Shown here piece after piece: positions 49,874 to 63,301 of a DNA stretch of 64,000 bases (its first letter is position 1; every line of letters starts with the position of its first letter). The notes under the pieces are model-generated. The model searched no databases and had not been told where the DNA came from. It worked only from the letters and a program-made list of their open reading frames with translations. The position numbers and the translations under genes are program-made. The stretch is from Rhodanobacter sp. LX-99 (GTDB lineage Bacteria; Pseudomonadota; Gammaproteobacteria; Xanthomonadales; Rhodanobacteraceae), in contig NZ_JAHFVL010000001.1 in the NCBI RefSeq assembly GCF_018599185.1, forward strand, positions 558,001 through 622,000, written 5' to 3'.

Positions 49874-50836
49874 TCAGAGGCTGGCGGAGCTGCTGCTGCC
49901 GACAACGCGCAATTCCTTCGGCAGGGCGAAGGTGATGTTTTCCGGTTCGCCGTCCAGCTCGCGCACGTCGCCGGCACCCCACGACTGCAGGCGGGCGATC
50001 ACGTCGCGCACCAGCTTTTCCGGAGCCGAAGCGCCGGCGGTGAGGCCGATGCGGTTGACGCCATCGAGCCAGCTGCGCTCGATGTGCTCGGCGCCGTCGA
50101 TCAGGAACGAGCGCACGCCCTGCTTCCCGGCCAGCTCGCGCAGGCGGTTGGAGTTGGAGCTGTTGACCGAGCCGACCACCAGCATCAGGTCGACCGCATC
50201 GGCGAGCCGGCGCACGGCGTCCTGGCGGTTCTGCGTGGCGTAGCAGATGTCGTCCTTGCGCGGACCCTCGATGTCGGGGAACTTCGCGCGCAACGCCTCG
50301 ATGATCGCCTTGGTATCGTCCACCGACAGCGTGGTCTGGGTAACGTAGGACAGCTCGTGCGGGAATGCCGGCGCCAGCGTGGCGACGTTCTCCAGCGATT
50401 CGACCAGCAGGATCTCGCCGCTGTTGGCCGGGTTCCACTGGCCCATCGTGCCCTCGACTTCCGGATGGCCGGCGTGGCCGATCAGCACCACGCTGCGGCC
50501 GATGCGGCCCAGTCGCGCCACCTCCATATGCACCTTGGTGACCAGCGGACAAGTAGCGTCGAAGACCTTGAGATGGCGCTGCTCGGCCTCCTCGCGCACC
50601 GCCTGCGACACGCCGTGGGCGCTGAAGATCACGGTGGCGCCGTCGGGCACTTCATGCAGCTCCTCGACGAACACCGCACCGTCGGCACGCAGCTTGTCGA
50701 CCACGTAACGGTTGTGCACCACCTCGTGCCGCACGTAGATCGGTGCGCCGTAGGATTCCAGCGCACGCTCGACGATGGCGATGGCGCGGTCGACGCCGGC
50801 GCAGAAGCCGCGGGGATTGGCGAGCAGGATGTCCAT
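49874..50836 (-). CDS. ispH: 4-hydroxy-3-methylbut-2-enyl diphosphate reductase (IspH)
   Basis: A 320-residue iron-sulfur enzyme of the last step of the MEP isoprenoid pathway, making IPP and DMAPP. The start at 50836 ([19 protein letters not shown]) is the family start. The three cluster cysteines are visible in [18 protein letters not shown] and [11 protein letters not shown]; the catalytic Glu is in [12 protein letters not shown]. The conserved [13 protein letters not shown] and [13 protein letters not shown] follow. Downstream of lspA in the ileS-lspA-ispH order common in proteobacteria; an inverted repeat separates it from lspA. Confidence 0.97.
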   Translation of the reverse strand: MDILLANPRGFCAGVDRAIAIVERALESYGAPIYVRHEVVHNRYVVDKLRADGAVFVEELHEVPDGATVIFSAHGVSQAVREEAEQRHLKVFDATCPLVTKVHMEVARLGRIGRSVVLIGHAGHPEVEGTMGQWNPANSGEILLVESLENVATLAPAFPHELSYVTQTTLSVDDTKAIIEALRAKFPDIEGPRKDDICYATQNRQDAVRRLADAVDLMLVVGSVNSSNSNRLRELAGKQGVRSFLIDGAEHIERSWLDGVNRIGLTAGASAPEKLVRDVIARLQSWGAGDVRELDGEPENITFALPKELRVVGSSSSASL

Positions 50837-50857
50837 TGACTTCTCGGGAGTGGGTGA

Positions 50858-50920
50858 TGAGGAGCGAGAACGAGCAAAGGCAGCCACTCGCTTCTCACTC
50901 CTGATTTTTCTCGCTCCTCA
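50858..50920. repeat. 13-bp inverted repeat between lspA and ispH
   Basis: TGAGGAGCGAGAA (50858-50870) and TTCTCGCTCCTCA (50908-50920) are exact reverse complements, 37 bases apart. The stem is long for the gap but lacks a terminal T-run; it may fold in the lspA-ispH transcript or mark a short inserted element. Confidence 0.6.
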
Positions 50921-50921
50921 A

Positions 50922-51422
50922 TTATCGCACGCTGTCCCCGGACCTGCCGGTGAACAGGCCGAACGCGATCAGCATCACGGCGCCGACGGTGATGCCGCAA
51001 TCGGCGATGTTGAACACCGGGTAGCTCCACTGGCGAAAGTACACGTGGATGAAGTCGGTGACCTGGGCCGCGTGCAGGCGGTCGATCAGATTGCCGATCG
51101 CACCGCCCACGATCAGCGCCAGCGGCAGCGCGGTACGCCAGTCGCGCCGCGGCGTGCGCCGCAGCCAGCCCATCAGCACGGCGCTGATCGCCACCGCCAG
51201 CAACACGAAGAACCAGCGCTGCCAGCCGGCGCCGTCGGCCAGGAAGCTGAACGCGGCGCCGGTATTGAAGGCCAGCGTCCAGTTCAGGAAACCCGGAATC
51301 ACCGGATGCGGCACGCCCACCGGCTGCAGCGCGTGTAGCGCCCACCACTTGCTGAGTTGGTCGAGCACGATGACGGTGGCGGACAGCCACAACCAGGAGA
51401 GTGCGTTGGGTTTCGGGGTCAT
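50922..51422 (-). CDS. lspA: Lipoprotein signal peptidase (LspA)
   Basis: A 166-residue inner-membrane aspartyl protease that cleaves prolipoprotein signal peptides. It has four membrane helices and the family motifs DQLSKWW, LAFNTGAAFSFL, GGAIGNLIDRLHAAQVTDFI and VFNIADCGITVGAVML, including both catalytic aspartates (GNLID and NIAD). The 99-base gap to ileS contains a hairpin near 51473-51497 with no T-run. Confidence 0.97.
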   Translation of the reverse strand: MTPKPNALSWLWLSATVIVLDQLSKWWALHALQPVGVPHPVIPGFLNWTLAFNTGAAFSFLADGAGWQRWFFVLLAVAISAVLMGWLRRTPRRDWRTALPLALIVGGAIGNLIDRLHAAQVTDFIHVYFRQWSYPVFNIADCGITVGAVMLIAFGLFTGRSGDSVR

Positions 51423-51521
51423 GAAGCACAGGGACTCGGTGATGAAAAATTTCGGTCGTCGGGATTCCAGAAAGCCGGCGGGCAGGGCCTGCCGGCTCCT
51501 GGCGGTCCATGAGCTATCCGG

Positions 51522-54485
<2,964 letters not shown>

Positions 54486-54601
54486 TGCGTGGATGCCGTC
54501 ACTGAGCTGTTGCCGCCCGCCGGATGGCAGGCAAAGAAGGGAAAGTTAGTCGATTTCGACCCGTGCCGTAATGCCCGCGTCTTCAGAGCCTGCTCATGAT
54601 C

Positions 54602-55555
54602 TCAGGCCTCGGCCAGCCGCGGGTTCATGCCCAGCAGCTCGCGCGCCCGGCGCGAGTCCAGCGCCATCTGCGCCTTGAGCGGCTCCAGCCCGTCGAATTT
54701 CTGCTCGTCGCGCAGCTTGGCGACGAACTGCACCGCCATGCGCTGGCCGTAAAGGTCGCCCTCGAAGTCGAACAGGTGCACTTCCAGCAGCGGCTCGGCG
54801 ACCTCGTTCACGGTGGGGCGTACGCCAAGGCTGGCCACGCCCGGCCAGCTGCACTCGCCCTCGCCCAGCCCCACGCGCACCGCGAAGATCCCCTGGATCG
54901 GGCTGACCCGCTGCGACAGGTGGATGTTGGCGGTGGGATAACCCAGCGTGCGGCCGAGCTGGTTGCCGTACTCCACCTTGCCTTCGATCACGAACGGCCG
55001 GCCCAGCAGCGACTCGGCCCCGGCGAACTCGCCCGCCGCGAGCAGGGCGCGCACCCGGCTGGCCGAGACACGGGTGCCGTCGAGCTGCACCATCGGCATG
55101 CTGCAGGCGGTGAAGCCGAGCTGCGCGCCCATCCGCTCCAGCAGCGCCATGTCGCCGCCGCGCTTGTGGCCGAAGCGGAAATCGCCGCCCACCCACACTT
55201 CGCGCGCGGCCAGCCGTTCGACCAGCACGCGCCGCACGAAATCCTCGGCCGACATCGCGGTCAGCGCCCGGTTGAAGCGCAACAGCAAGGTGTGCTCCAT
55301 GCCGGCAGCGGCGAAACCGCGCAGCTTCTCGCGCACGCTGGACAGCCGCGGCACCGGTTCGGGCGAGAAGAACGCGCGCGGCAGCGGCTCGAAGCTCACC
55401 ACCACCGGGCTGCAGCCGAGCGCCTGCGCGCGCTCGCGCACCTGGGCCAGCAAGGCCTGGTGACCGCGGTGCAGGCCATCGAACGCGCCGACCGCGATGA
55501 CGCTGCCGCGCGGCGCCAGGCAGGGGCCTGCGACATCCCTGGAAAGTCTCATCAT
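54602..55555 (-). CDS. ribF: Bifunctional riboflavin kinase / FAD synthetase (RibF)
   Basis: A 317-residue enzyme making FMN and then FAD. The N-terminal adenylyltransferase domain shows VIAVGAFDGLHRGHQALL, VVVSFEPLP and RLSSVREK, then VGGDFRFGHKRGGD. The C-terminal kinase domain shows GRTLGYPTANIHL (the G-x-T-x-x-x-P-T-A-N motif) with GVASLGVRPTV and EVHLFDFEGDLYGQ. Two adjacent ATG codons (55555, 55552) are possible starts. Located between murJ and ileS, the common order murJ-ribF-ileS-lspA-ispH. Confidence 0.97.
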   Translation of the reverse strand: MMRLSRDVAGPCLAPRGSVIAVGAFDGLHRGHQALLAQVRERAQALGCSPVVVSFEPLPRAFFSPEPVPRLSSVREKLRGFAAAGMEHTLLLRFNRALTAMSAEDFVRRVLVERLAAREVWVGGDFRFGHKRGGDMALLERMGAQLGFTACSMPMVQLDGTRVSASRVRALLAAGEFAGAESLLGRPFVIEGKVEYGNQLGRTLGYPTANIHLSQRVSPIQGIFAVRVGLGEGECSWPGVASLGVRPTVNEVAEPLLEVHLFDFEGDLYGQRMAVQFVAKLRDEQKFDGLEPLKAQMALDSRRARELLGMNPRLAEA

Positions 55556-55604
55556 CGCGTGAGTATAACGGCCCGGCTGCCCGCGATAAGAGCCTCAGGC
55601 GGGT

Positions 55605-57215
55605 TCACGCACCGCGCAGGTCGCGCAGGCGGAAGCCGCCGGCAAACAGCACGGCGACATAACTGGCCCCGCCGGCCAGCACCAGCACGGCCAGATGCCA
55701 CAGCCGGGTCAGCACCGACACCCCGTGGGTCCAGTTCGGCCATAGCCAGCGGCCCAGCAACAGCACCGCCACCATCGCCGCGCAGGCCGCGGCCAGCCGC
55801 AGCAGATGCCGCGACCAGCCCGGCTGGCGCTGGTAGACACCGGCCTTCTTCAGCCAGTGCCACAGCAGCCACAGGTTCACGTAGGCGGCCACCGCGCTGG
55901 CCATGCCAAGCGCCATGTGCAGGCCGGGCAGCCGGGCCAGGCCGTCCAGCCAGGCCAGCTGCTTCAGCTCGGCCGGCGCCCACAGCTCGAACAGCAGCGC
56001 CAGGAACACCACGTTCAGCAGCATGTTGGCGAGCAGCGAAGCCACGCCCGCGCGCACCGGCGTGCGCGTGTCCTGGCGCGCGTAGAACGCCGGCAGCAGC
56101 ACCTTCACCAGTGCGAACGCCGGCAGGCCGAAGCTCAGCGCGGTGATCGACAGGGTTGCCATGTGGGTGTCGTGCGCGGTCCAGTGGCCGTGCTGGAACA
56201 ACGTCGCCACCAGTGGCCCGGCCAGCAGCATCAGCGCGAACATCGCCGGCACCGCGATCAGCAGGGTGACGCGCAGGCCCCAGTCCAGCGCGCGCGAGAA
56301 ACCGGCGGTGTCGGTGGTGACGTGATGGCGCGACAGCGACGGCAGGATCACCGTGCCCAGCGCCACGCCGAACACGCCCAGCGGCAGTTCCAGGAAACGA
56401 TCCGCCTGCGACAGCCAGCTCTGCGAGCCGACCACCAGCAGCGAGGCGATCACCGTGTCGAACAGCAGGTTGATCTGCGCCACCGACGAACCGAACAGGG
56501 TCGGCACCATCAGCCGCATGATCCGGCGCACCTCCGGGTGGCTCCAGCCCCAGCGCGGCAGGGTCAGCAGGTCCAGCCCGCGCAGCGCCGGCAGCTGGAA
56601 CAGCAGCTGCAGGATGCCGGCCGCCAGGATCGCCCAGCCCATCGCCATGATCGGCGTCTGCAGCCGCTTCGACAGCCACAGCGCGCCGGCGATCATGCAC
56701 AGGTTGAGGATCACCGGGGTCAGCGCCGGCAGGCCGAAGCGATGGAAACTGTTCAGCGCCCCGCCGGACAGCGCGGTCAGCGACACGAACAGCAGGAACG
56801 GGAAGGTCAGCCGCAGCAGTTCGACGGTGAGTCCGAACTTCTGCGGCTCGTCGATCGCGCCGGGCGAGAACAGCACGGTCACCTGCGGCGCGAAGATGAT
56901 CCCCAACGCGGTGATCAGCAGCAGCACGCCGCCCAGCGTGCCCGACACCCGCGACATCAGGTCCTTCAGCTGCGCATGCGTGCCCTTTTCCTTCACTTCC
57001 GTGAAAACCGGCACGAAGGCGGTGGAGAACGAGCCCTCGGCAAACAGCCGGCGCATGAAGTTGGGGATGCGGAACGCCACCCAGAACGCATCGGTGGCGC
57101 CGTTGGCGCCGAACGCGGCATTGATCGACATGTCGCGCACCAAGCCGAGCACCCGCGAAACCATCGTCATGCTGCTGAACGAGAGCAGCCCGCGGAGCAT
57201 GCTGGGTGACTTCAT
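55605..57215 (-). CDS. murJ: Lipid II flippase MurJ
   Basis: A 536-residue polytopic membrane protein of the MOP superfamily that flips the peptidoglycan precursor lipid II. The start MKSPSMLRGLLSFSSMTMVSRVLGLVRD is the family N-terminus; FGANGATDAFWVAFRIPNFMRRLFAEGSFSTAFVPVF is diagnostic. About 14 hydrophobic helices can be traced, ending in a Gly/Arg-rich tail (FAGGFRLRDLRGA). Divergent from rpsT across about 220 bases. Confidence 0.96.
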   Translation of the reverse strand: MKSPSMLRGLLSFSSMTMVSRVLGLVRDMSINAAFGANGATDAFWVAFRIPNFMRRLFAEGSFSTAFVPVFTEVKEKGTHAQLKDLMSRVSGTLGGVLLLITALGIIFAPQVTVLFSPGAIDEPQKFGLTVELLRLTFPFLLFVSLTALSGGALNSFHRFGLPALTPVILNLCMIAGALWLSKRLQTPIMAMGWAILAAGILQLLFQLPALRGLDLLTLPRWGWSHPEVRRIMRLMVPTLFGSSVAQINLLFDTVIASLLVVGSQSWLSQADRFLELPLGVFGVALGTVILPSLSRHHVTTDTAGFSRALDWGLRVTLLIAVPAMFALMLLAGPLVATLFQHGHWTAHDTHMATLSITALSFGLPAFALVKVLLPAFYARQDTRTPVRAGVASLLANMLLNVVFLALLFELWAPAELKQLAWLDGLARLPGLHMALGMASAVAAYVNLWLLWHWLKKAGVYQRQPGWSRHLLRLAAACAAMVAVLLLGRWLWPNWTHGVSVLTRLWHLAVLVLAGGASYVAVLFAGGFRLRDLRGA

Positions 57216-57362
57216 GTGGCGGTTCGTTACCTTCGGCGTCGATCACGCGGGGCGCGTAGTTTGACAGCCCGCGCGGGCAGGATGACAGCGCGGATATGGC
57301 AGAATAGCGGCACGACGACCGCCACGCGCCCATGCCGGCCCTCGGCGTGGCCGCCTAAATGA

Positions 57363-57391
57363 TTGACGCACCGGCGAATCGACCGCATAAT
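57363..57391 (+). promoter_or_regulatory. Promoter of rpsT
   Basis: TTGACG (57363-57368), a 17-bp spacer and CATAAT (57386-57391) lie 45 bases before the rpsT start. It is in the murJ-rpsT divergent region, which holds no other gene. Confidence 0.7.
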
Positions 57392-57435
57392 TGGCGTCTT
57401 TTTCCACCCTCAACCCTGCATTCCGGAGTTCTACC

Positions 57436-57699
57436 TTGGCCAACATCAAGTCCGCGAAGAAGCGCGCGCGCCAGTCCGAACAGCGCCGTCTGCGCAACAT
57501 CAGCGCCCGCTCCATGGTCCGCACCGCCCTGAAGAAGGTCGTCAAGGCCGTCGAGGCCAAGGACAAGGCTGCCGCCGTCGCCGCGTTCGCCGCCGCCCAG
57601 CCGGTGATGGACCGCTACGCCGCCCGCGGCCTGATCCACAAGAACAAGGCCGCCCGCCACAAGAGCCGCCTCAACGCGAAGATCCGCGAACTGGCGTAA
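57436..57699 (+). CDS. rpsT: 30S ribosomal protein S20
   Basis: An 87-residue basic protein ([21 protein letters not shown] ... [15 protein letters not shown]). The start is TTG at 57436 behind CCGGAG, giving exactly the length of E. coli S20, which also begins with UUG; the rare start is part of S20 autoregulation there. The in-frame ATG at 57391 would add 15 unrelated residues and lies in the promoter, so I reject it. A terminator follows. Confidence 0.96.
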   Translation: MANIKSAKKRARQSEQRRLRNISARSMVRTALKKVVKAVEAKDKAAAVAAFAAAQPVMDRYAARGLIHKNKAARHKSRLNAKIRELA

Positions 57700-57724
57700 G
57701 CCGGGGCGCGATTCGAGTTGACGA

Positions 57725-57748
57725 AAAGCCGGCGCAAGCCGGCTTTTT
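57725..57748 (+). terminator. Intrinsic terminator of rpsT
   Basis: AAAGCCGGC - GCAA - GCCGGCTTT forms a 9-bp stem followed by TT, 25 bases after the stop. It lies before the end of the convergent feo operon. Confidence 0.85.
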
Positions 57749-57778
57749 CATGCCCGCCCCACGCGACGCCGGATGGCG

Positions 57779-58078
57779 TCACTGCCGCGGCCGGAACTCC
57801 AGCGGCATCGGCTCCGTCCGCGCCGCCGCCGGCGGCTTCGGGCCGCAGGCGCCGCAGGTGCTGCAGCCATCGCTGCAATCGCCGGTCGCCTCTTTCGGCT
57901 GCAGGCGACGGCCCAACGCGCGCACCCACGCGGCGCGCCCGGGGCGGCTGCAGCGGATCGACGCGGCCGCCAGCCAGCGGTTGGCGAGCTTCGGTGCCAG
58001 CTTGCGGAACACGATCAGCACGCTGGCCAGCACGACCAGGCCGACCACCACGTACTGCAGCAGCAGGCCGGTACTCAT
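57779..58078 (-). CDS. Small Cys-rich membrane protein downstream of FeoB
   Basis: A 99-residue protein whose ATG overlaps the feoB stop (ATGA). An N-terminal membrane helix (LLLQYVVVGLVVLASVLIVF) is followed by a basic stretch and a cluster of cysteines (DCSDGCSTCGACG). Proteins of this shape, with one helix and a C-terminal C-x3-C-x2-C-x2-C-like cluster, accompany feoB in xanthomonads and other bacteria. A role in iron binding or Feo function is suggested only by position and cysteines. It is not a classical FeoC winged-helix protein. Confidence 0.75.
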   Translation of the reverse strand: MSTGLLLQYVVVGLVVLASVLIVFRKLAPKLANRWLAAASIRCSRPGRAAWVRALGRRLQPKEATGDCSDGCSTCGACGPKPPAAARTEPMPLEFRPRQ

Positions 58079-59913
58079 GCCAGCATCCTCGCCACCTGGT
58101 AGACGATGAACGACGCGGCGTAGGCCATCACGAACATGTAGCCGAACGAGATCGCCACGTTGCGCCAGGAATCGGTTTCGCGCTTGATGATCGCCAGCGT
58201 GGACATGCACTGCGGCGCATACGCGAACCACACCAGCAGCGACAGCGCGCTGGCCAGCGGGATCTGCCCGGCCAGCGCATGGCCCAGCCCGCCGGCCGCC
58301 TCGCCGCCGACCAGGTAGACGGTGGCCAGCGCCGCCACCGCCGTTTCGCGCGCGGCAAACGCCGGGATCAGCGCCAGGCTGATCTGCCAGTTGAAGCCGA
58401 TCGGCGCGAAGACATACTGCAACGCCCGGCCGATGTAGCCGGCGAAGCTGTACTCGATCGCCGGCTGGGTCGCGCCCTCCGGCGCGCCCGGGAAGGTGGA
58501 GAGGAACCACATCAGCACGGTCAGGCCGAGGATCACGCCGGTCAGCCGCTTCAGGAAGATCATGCCGCGCTCGTACAGGCCGATCGCCACGTCGCGCAGC
58601 TTGGGCATGCGGTACGACGGCAGCTCCATCAGCAGCGCGTGCTCGCTCTTGTCGCGGCGGATGTGTTTCATCACCCAGCCCACCAGCATCGCGCCGAGGA
58701 TGCCGGCCAGGTACAGCGCGAACAGCACCACGCCCTGCAGGTTGAACACGCCGAACACGTAGCGGATCGGTATGAAGGCACCGATCAGCAGTGCGTACAC
58801 CGGCAGCCGCGCCGAGCAGGTCATCAGCGGCGCGATCAGGATCGTGGCCAACCGGTCGCGCGGATCCTGGATGCTGCGCGTGCCCATGATGCCGGGGATC
58901 GCGCAGGCGAAGCTCGACAGCAGCGGAATGAACGAGCGCCCGGTCAGCCCCACCGACAGCATCAGCCGGTCGAGCAGGAACGCCGCGCGCGGCAGGTAGC
59001 CGGACTCCTCCAGCACGATGATGAACAGGAACAGCACCAGGATTTCCGGCAGAAAACCCAGCACCGTGCCGAGGCCGCCGAACAGGCCGTCGTTGACCAG
59101 GCTCTGCAGCGGCCCGGCCGGCATCCATGCGGCAACGTGCCCGCCCAGCCAGCCGAAGCCGTCGCCGATGGCGTCGGTCATCGGCTTGCCGATCGAGTAC
59201 ACCGCCTGGAATACCAGGAACATCACCACCGCCAGGATGGCCAGTCCGAACACCGGATGCAGGGTCCAGCGGTCCAGCGCATCGTCGAGTTCCGCGGTGG
59301 CGCGCGGCATCGTCACCGTTGCCGCCAGCAATTCACGCACCTGCGCGTGCAGGTCGGCGCGGCCGGCCGCGTCGCCCACCTGCGCCGGCGCCGCCGGCGG
59401 CACCTCGCCGTCGACCCGTTCGATCAGTCCCCGCGCGCCGCCGCGTTTCACCGCGACGGTTTCCACCACCGGCAGGTCCAGCCGGCGCTGCAGCTCCGGC
59501 ACGTCGATGACGATGCCGCGCTGGCGCGCGGTGTCCATCATGTTCAGCGCCAGCACCACCGGCCGGCCGAGGCGCTTGACCTCCAGCACGAAGCGCAGGT
59601 GCAGGCGCAGGTTGGTCGCGTCGGCGACGCAGACGATCAGGTCCGGCGGCACCTCGCCCGGGTAGTTGCCGGCGCAGACATCGTGGGTGATCTGCTCGTC
59701 CGGGCTGTTCGCGTCGAGGCTGTAGGCGCCCGGCAGGTCGAGGATCTGCAGTACACGGCCCGACGGCGCGGTGAAGCGGCCTTCCTTGCGCTCCACCGTG
59801 ACGCCGGCGTAGTTCGCCACCTTCTGCCGGCCGCCGGTGAGCAGGTTGAATAGGGCCGTCTTGCCGCAGTTCGGGTTGCCCACCAGGGCGATGCGCAGGG
59901 TCGAAGCGCTCAT
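58075..59913 (-). CDS. feoB: Ferrous iron transporter FeoB
   Basis: A 612-residue inner-membrane transporter. The N-terminal G-protein domain has G1 VGNPNCGKTALFNLLTG (residues ~10-27), G3 DLPGAYSL and G4 LNMMD. A helical switch domain follows, and then the membrane part with Gate motifs (SFACAIPGIMGTRSI, MTCSARLPVYALLIGAF) and FAYAPQCMSTLAIIKRET. It is shorter than E. coli FeoB (773), mainly in the spacer and C-terminal region, which is normal for this branch. Start and stop overlap with feoA and the small Cys-rich gene by ATGA each, so the three are one translational unit. Confidence 0.96.
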   Translation of the reverse strand: MSASTLRIALVGNPNCGKTALFNLLTGGRQKVANYAGVTVERKEGRFTAPSGRVLQILDLPGAYSLDANSPDEQITHDVCAGNYPGEVPPDLIVCVADATNLRLHLRFVLEVKRLGRPVVLALNMMDTARQRGIVIDVPELQRRLDLPVVETVAVKRGGARGLIERVDGEVPPAAPAQVGDAAGRADLHAQVRELLAATVTMPRATAELDDALDRWTLHPVFGLAILAVVMFLVFQAVYSIGKPMTDAIGDGFGWLGGHVAAWMPAGPLQSLVNDGLFGGLGTVLGFLPEILVLFLFIIVLEESGYLPRAAFLLDRLMLSVGLTGRSFIPLLSSFACAIPGIMGTRSIQDPRDRLATILIAPLMTCSARLPVYALLIGAFIPIRYVFGVFNLQGVVLFALYLAGILGAMLVGWVMKHIRRDKSEHALLMELPSYRMPKLRDVAIGLYERGMIFLKRLTGVILGLTVLMWFLSTFPGAPEGATQPAIEYSFAGYIGRALQYVFAPIGFNWQISLALIPAFAARETAVAALATVYLVGGEAAGGLGHALAGQIPLASALSLLVWFAYAPQCMSTLAIIKRETDSWRNVAISFGYMFVMAYAASFIVYQVARMLA

Positions 59914-60155
59914 GCCGCCACCCCGGTCCGCACGCTGATCCGGGCCGCCTCGGCGCGACGCAGGGCAAAGCGGGTGAAACCGATCTGGATCAGCAGCGGG
60001 TCGCCGCCCATCGGCCCCACCGCCACCACACGCACCGGCTCGCCGTCGACGAAGCCCAGGTCGCGCAGGCGCTGCGCGATCGGGTCGGCCGCGTGCGCAT
60101 CGTCGACGCGGTCGACCACGGCAGGGGCACCCTTGGGCAAATCGGACAGACGCAC
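59910..60155 (-). CDS. feoA: FeoA, SH3-like ferrous iron transport protein
   Basis: An 81-residue cytoplasmic SH3-fold protein (VRLSDLPKGAPAVVDRV...IAQRLRDLGFVDGEPVRVV...GPMGGDPLLIQIGFTRFALRRAEAARI) that supports FeoB. I prefer GTG at 60155, which gives the usual FeoA start (M)RLSDLP. The alternative TTG at 60170 adds five residues but would sit inside the Fur-box region. Stop overlaps the feoB start. Confidence 0.92.
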   Translation of the reverse strand: MRLSDLPKGAPAVVDRVDDAHAADPIAQRLRDLGFVDGEPVRVVAVGPMGGDPLLIQIGFTRFALRRAEAARISVRTGVAA

Positions 60156-60169
60156 AGGCTGGATTCTCA

Positions 60170-60191
60170 AATAAGAATAGTTCGCATTATA
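60170..60191 (-). promoter_or_regulatory. feo promoter -10 with overlapping Fur box
   Basis: AATAAGAATAGTTCGCATT (60170-60188) resembles the 19-bp Fur box, with AT-rich hexamers and TCGCATT as in many proteobacterial sites. It overlaps a perfect -10 TATAAT on the minus strand (60191-60186), 15 to 36 bases before the feoA start. Fur-Fe2+ bound here would block the feo operon when iron is sufficient. No search with a matrix was possible. Confidence 0.7.
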
Positions 60192-60257
60192 GACCTAGAC
60201 TCGGCCCGCTGCACCACGCCCGGTTTATCATCGCGTTATTTGCCACAGGCACGACCG

Positions 60258-61055
60258 ATGACCGATTCCATCCTGAGCGAGCGTCGCGGCACGGTCGCCT
60301 GGCTCACCCTGAACCGCCCGCAAATCCACAACGCGTTCGACGACACGCTGATCGCCGCGCTCACCGACGCGCTGGCGGCCGCCGACGCTGACCCGGCCGT
60401 GCGCGCCGTGGTGCTGAGCGGCAACGGCAGTTGTTTCTCGGCCGGCGCCGACCTGAACTGGATGCGCGGCATGGCCGGCGCCAGCGAGCAGGAAAACCGC
60501 GAGGACTCGCTGCGCCTGGCGCGGCTGATGCGCCACCTGCAGTTCCTGTCCAAACCGACCATCGCCCGTGTCAACGGCGCCGCCTACGGTGGCGGCGTGG
60601 GCCTGGTCGCCTGCTGCGACATCGCGGTCGGCGTGGACACCGCCAAGTTCGCGCTGTCGGAAGTGAAGCTGGGCCTGGTGCCGGCGGTGATCTCGCCGTA
60701 CGTGATCGCCGCGATCGGCCTGCGCGAGGCGCGCCGGCTGTTCATCACCGGCGAGGTGTTCGACGCCGCCACCGCGGCACGCATCGGCCTGCTGCATGCG
60801 GTGGTATCCGCCAGCGAGCTGGACGAAGCGATCGAGCGCCAGCTGTATCTGCTCGCCAAGGCCGGCCCGCTGGCCCAGCGCGAAGCGAAACAGCTGGCGT
60901 TGCGCATCGGCGGCATCGACCCGGCACAGGCCGAGCGCATCGACGGCGCCAACGCCGAACTGATCGCCCGCCTGCGCGTGTCGCCGGAAGGCCAGCACGG
61001 CCTGGGCGCCTTCCTCGACAAGCGTGCGCCGGCGTGGGTCGGCCAGGCCAAGTAG
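60258..61055 (+). CDS. liuC: Enoyl-CoA hydratase/isomerase, methylglutaconyl-CoA hydratase-like (LiuC)
   Basis: A 265-residue crotonase. The ATG at 60258 (MTDSILSERRGTVAWLTLNRP) is the family start. The oxyanion-hole segments SGNGSCFSAGADLNWMRGM and NGAAYGGGVGLVACCDIAV and the catalytic loop SEVKLGLVPAVISPYVI are present; the last is typical of AUH-type 3-methylglutaconyl-CoA hydratase. The two genes that follow encode the carboxylase and lyase on either side of this step in leucine degradation, which supports the assignment. Divergent from the feo operon. Confidence 0.88.
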   Translation: MTDSILSERRGTVAWLTLNRPQIHNAFDDTLIAALTDALAAADADPAVRAVVLSGNGSCFSAGADLNWMRGMAGASEQENREDSLRLARLMRHLQFLSKPTIARVNGAAYGGGVGLVACCDIAVGVDTAKFALSEVKLGLVPAVISPYVIAAIGLREARRLFITGEVFDAATAARIGLLHAVVSASELDEAIERQLYLLAKAGPLAQREAKQLALRIGGIDPAQAERIDGANAELIARLRVSPEGQHGLGAFLDKRAPAWVGQAK

Positions 61056-61148
61056 GTTCCGCCATGCTGCGCCGCGCAGCGGCGGCAACATCCCGATCTG
61101 CTAGCTTTGACGGCTTTGCATCGACACGAACGGTTCCAGGGATTCCGC

Positions 61149-63152
<2,004 letters not shown>

Positions 63153-63163
63153 GCTTTTTTGAA

Positions 63164-63276
63164 CCCCTCTCCCCTGGGAGAGGGCTGGGGTGAGGGTACG
63201 GGCTTCGTACAGACATCCATGCAAGCCCCGAACCCTCATCCGCCCCTTCGGGGCACCTTCTCCCGGTGGGAGAAGG
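63164..63276 (+). repeat. Palindromic repeat element, copy C (intergenic, liuD-liuE)
   Basis: Hairpin CCCTCTCCC-CT-GGGAGAGGG (63165-63184), GCTGGGGTGAGGGTACGGG, a ~35-bp centre, AACCCTCATCCGCCCCTTCGGGGC and the right hairpin CCTTCTCCC-GGT-GGGAGAAGG (63256-63276). This is the least constrained copy and defines the element's ends at about 113 bp. It starts about 12 bases after the liuD stop. Confidence 0.9.
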
Positions 63277-63301
63277 ACATCATGTCCTCCGGAGTTTTCC
63301 C

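Noticed and set aside
51473..51497. Hairpin in the ileS-lspA gap as terminator
   Set aside because: A 7-bp stem with long loop and no T-run, inside a co-directional essential operon; not convincing.
57391..57435. ATG start of rpsT 15 codons upstream
   Set aside because: It overlaps the -10 region; the UUG at 57436 gives the exact family length and is the known S20 start type.
61107..61148. Upstream start of liuD (MTALHRHERFQGFR)
   Set aside because: MFERVLIANRGEIA is the conserved biotin carboxylase N-terminus.
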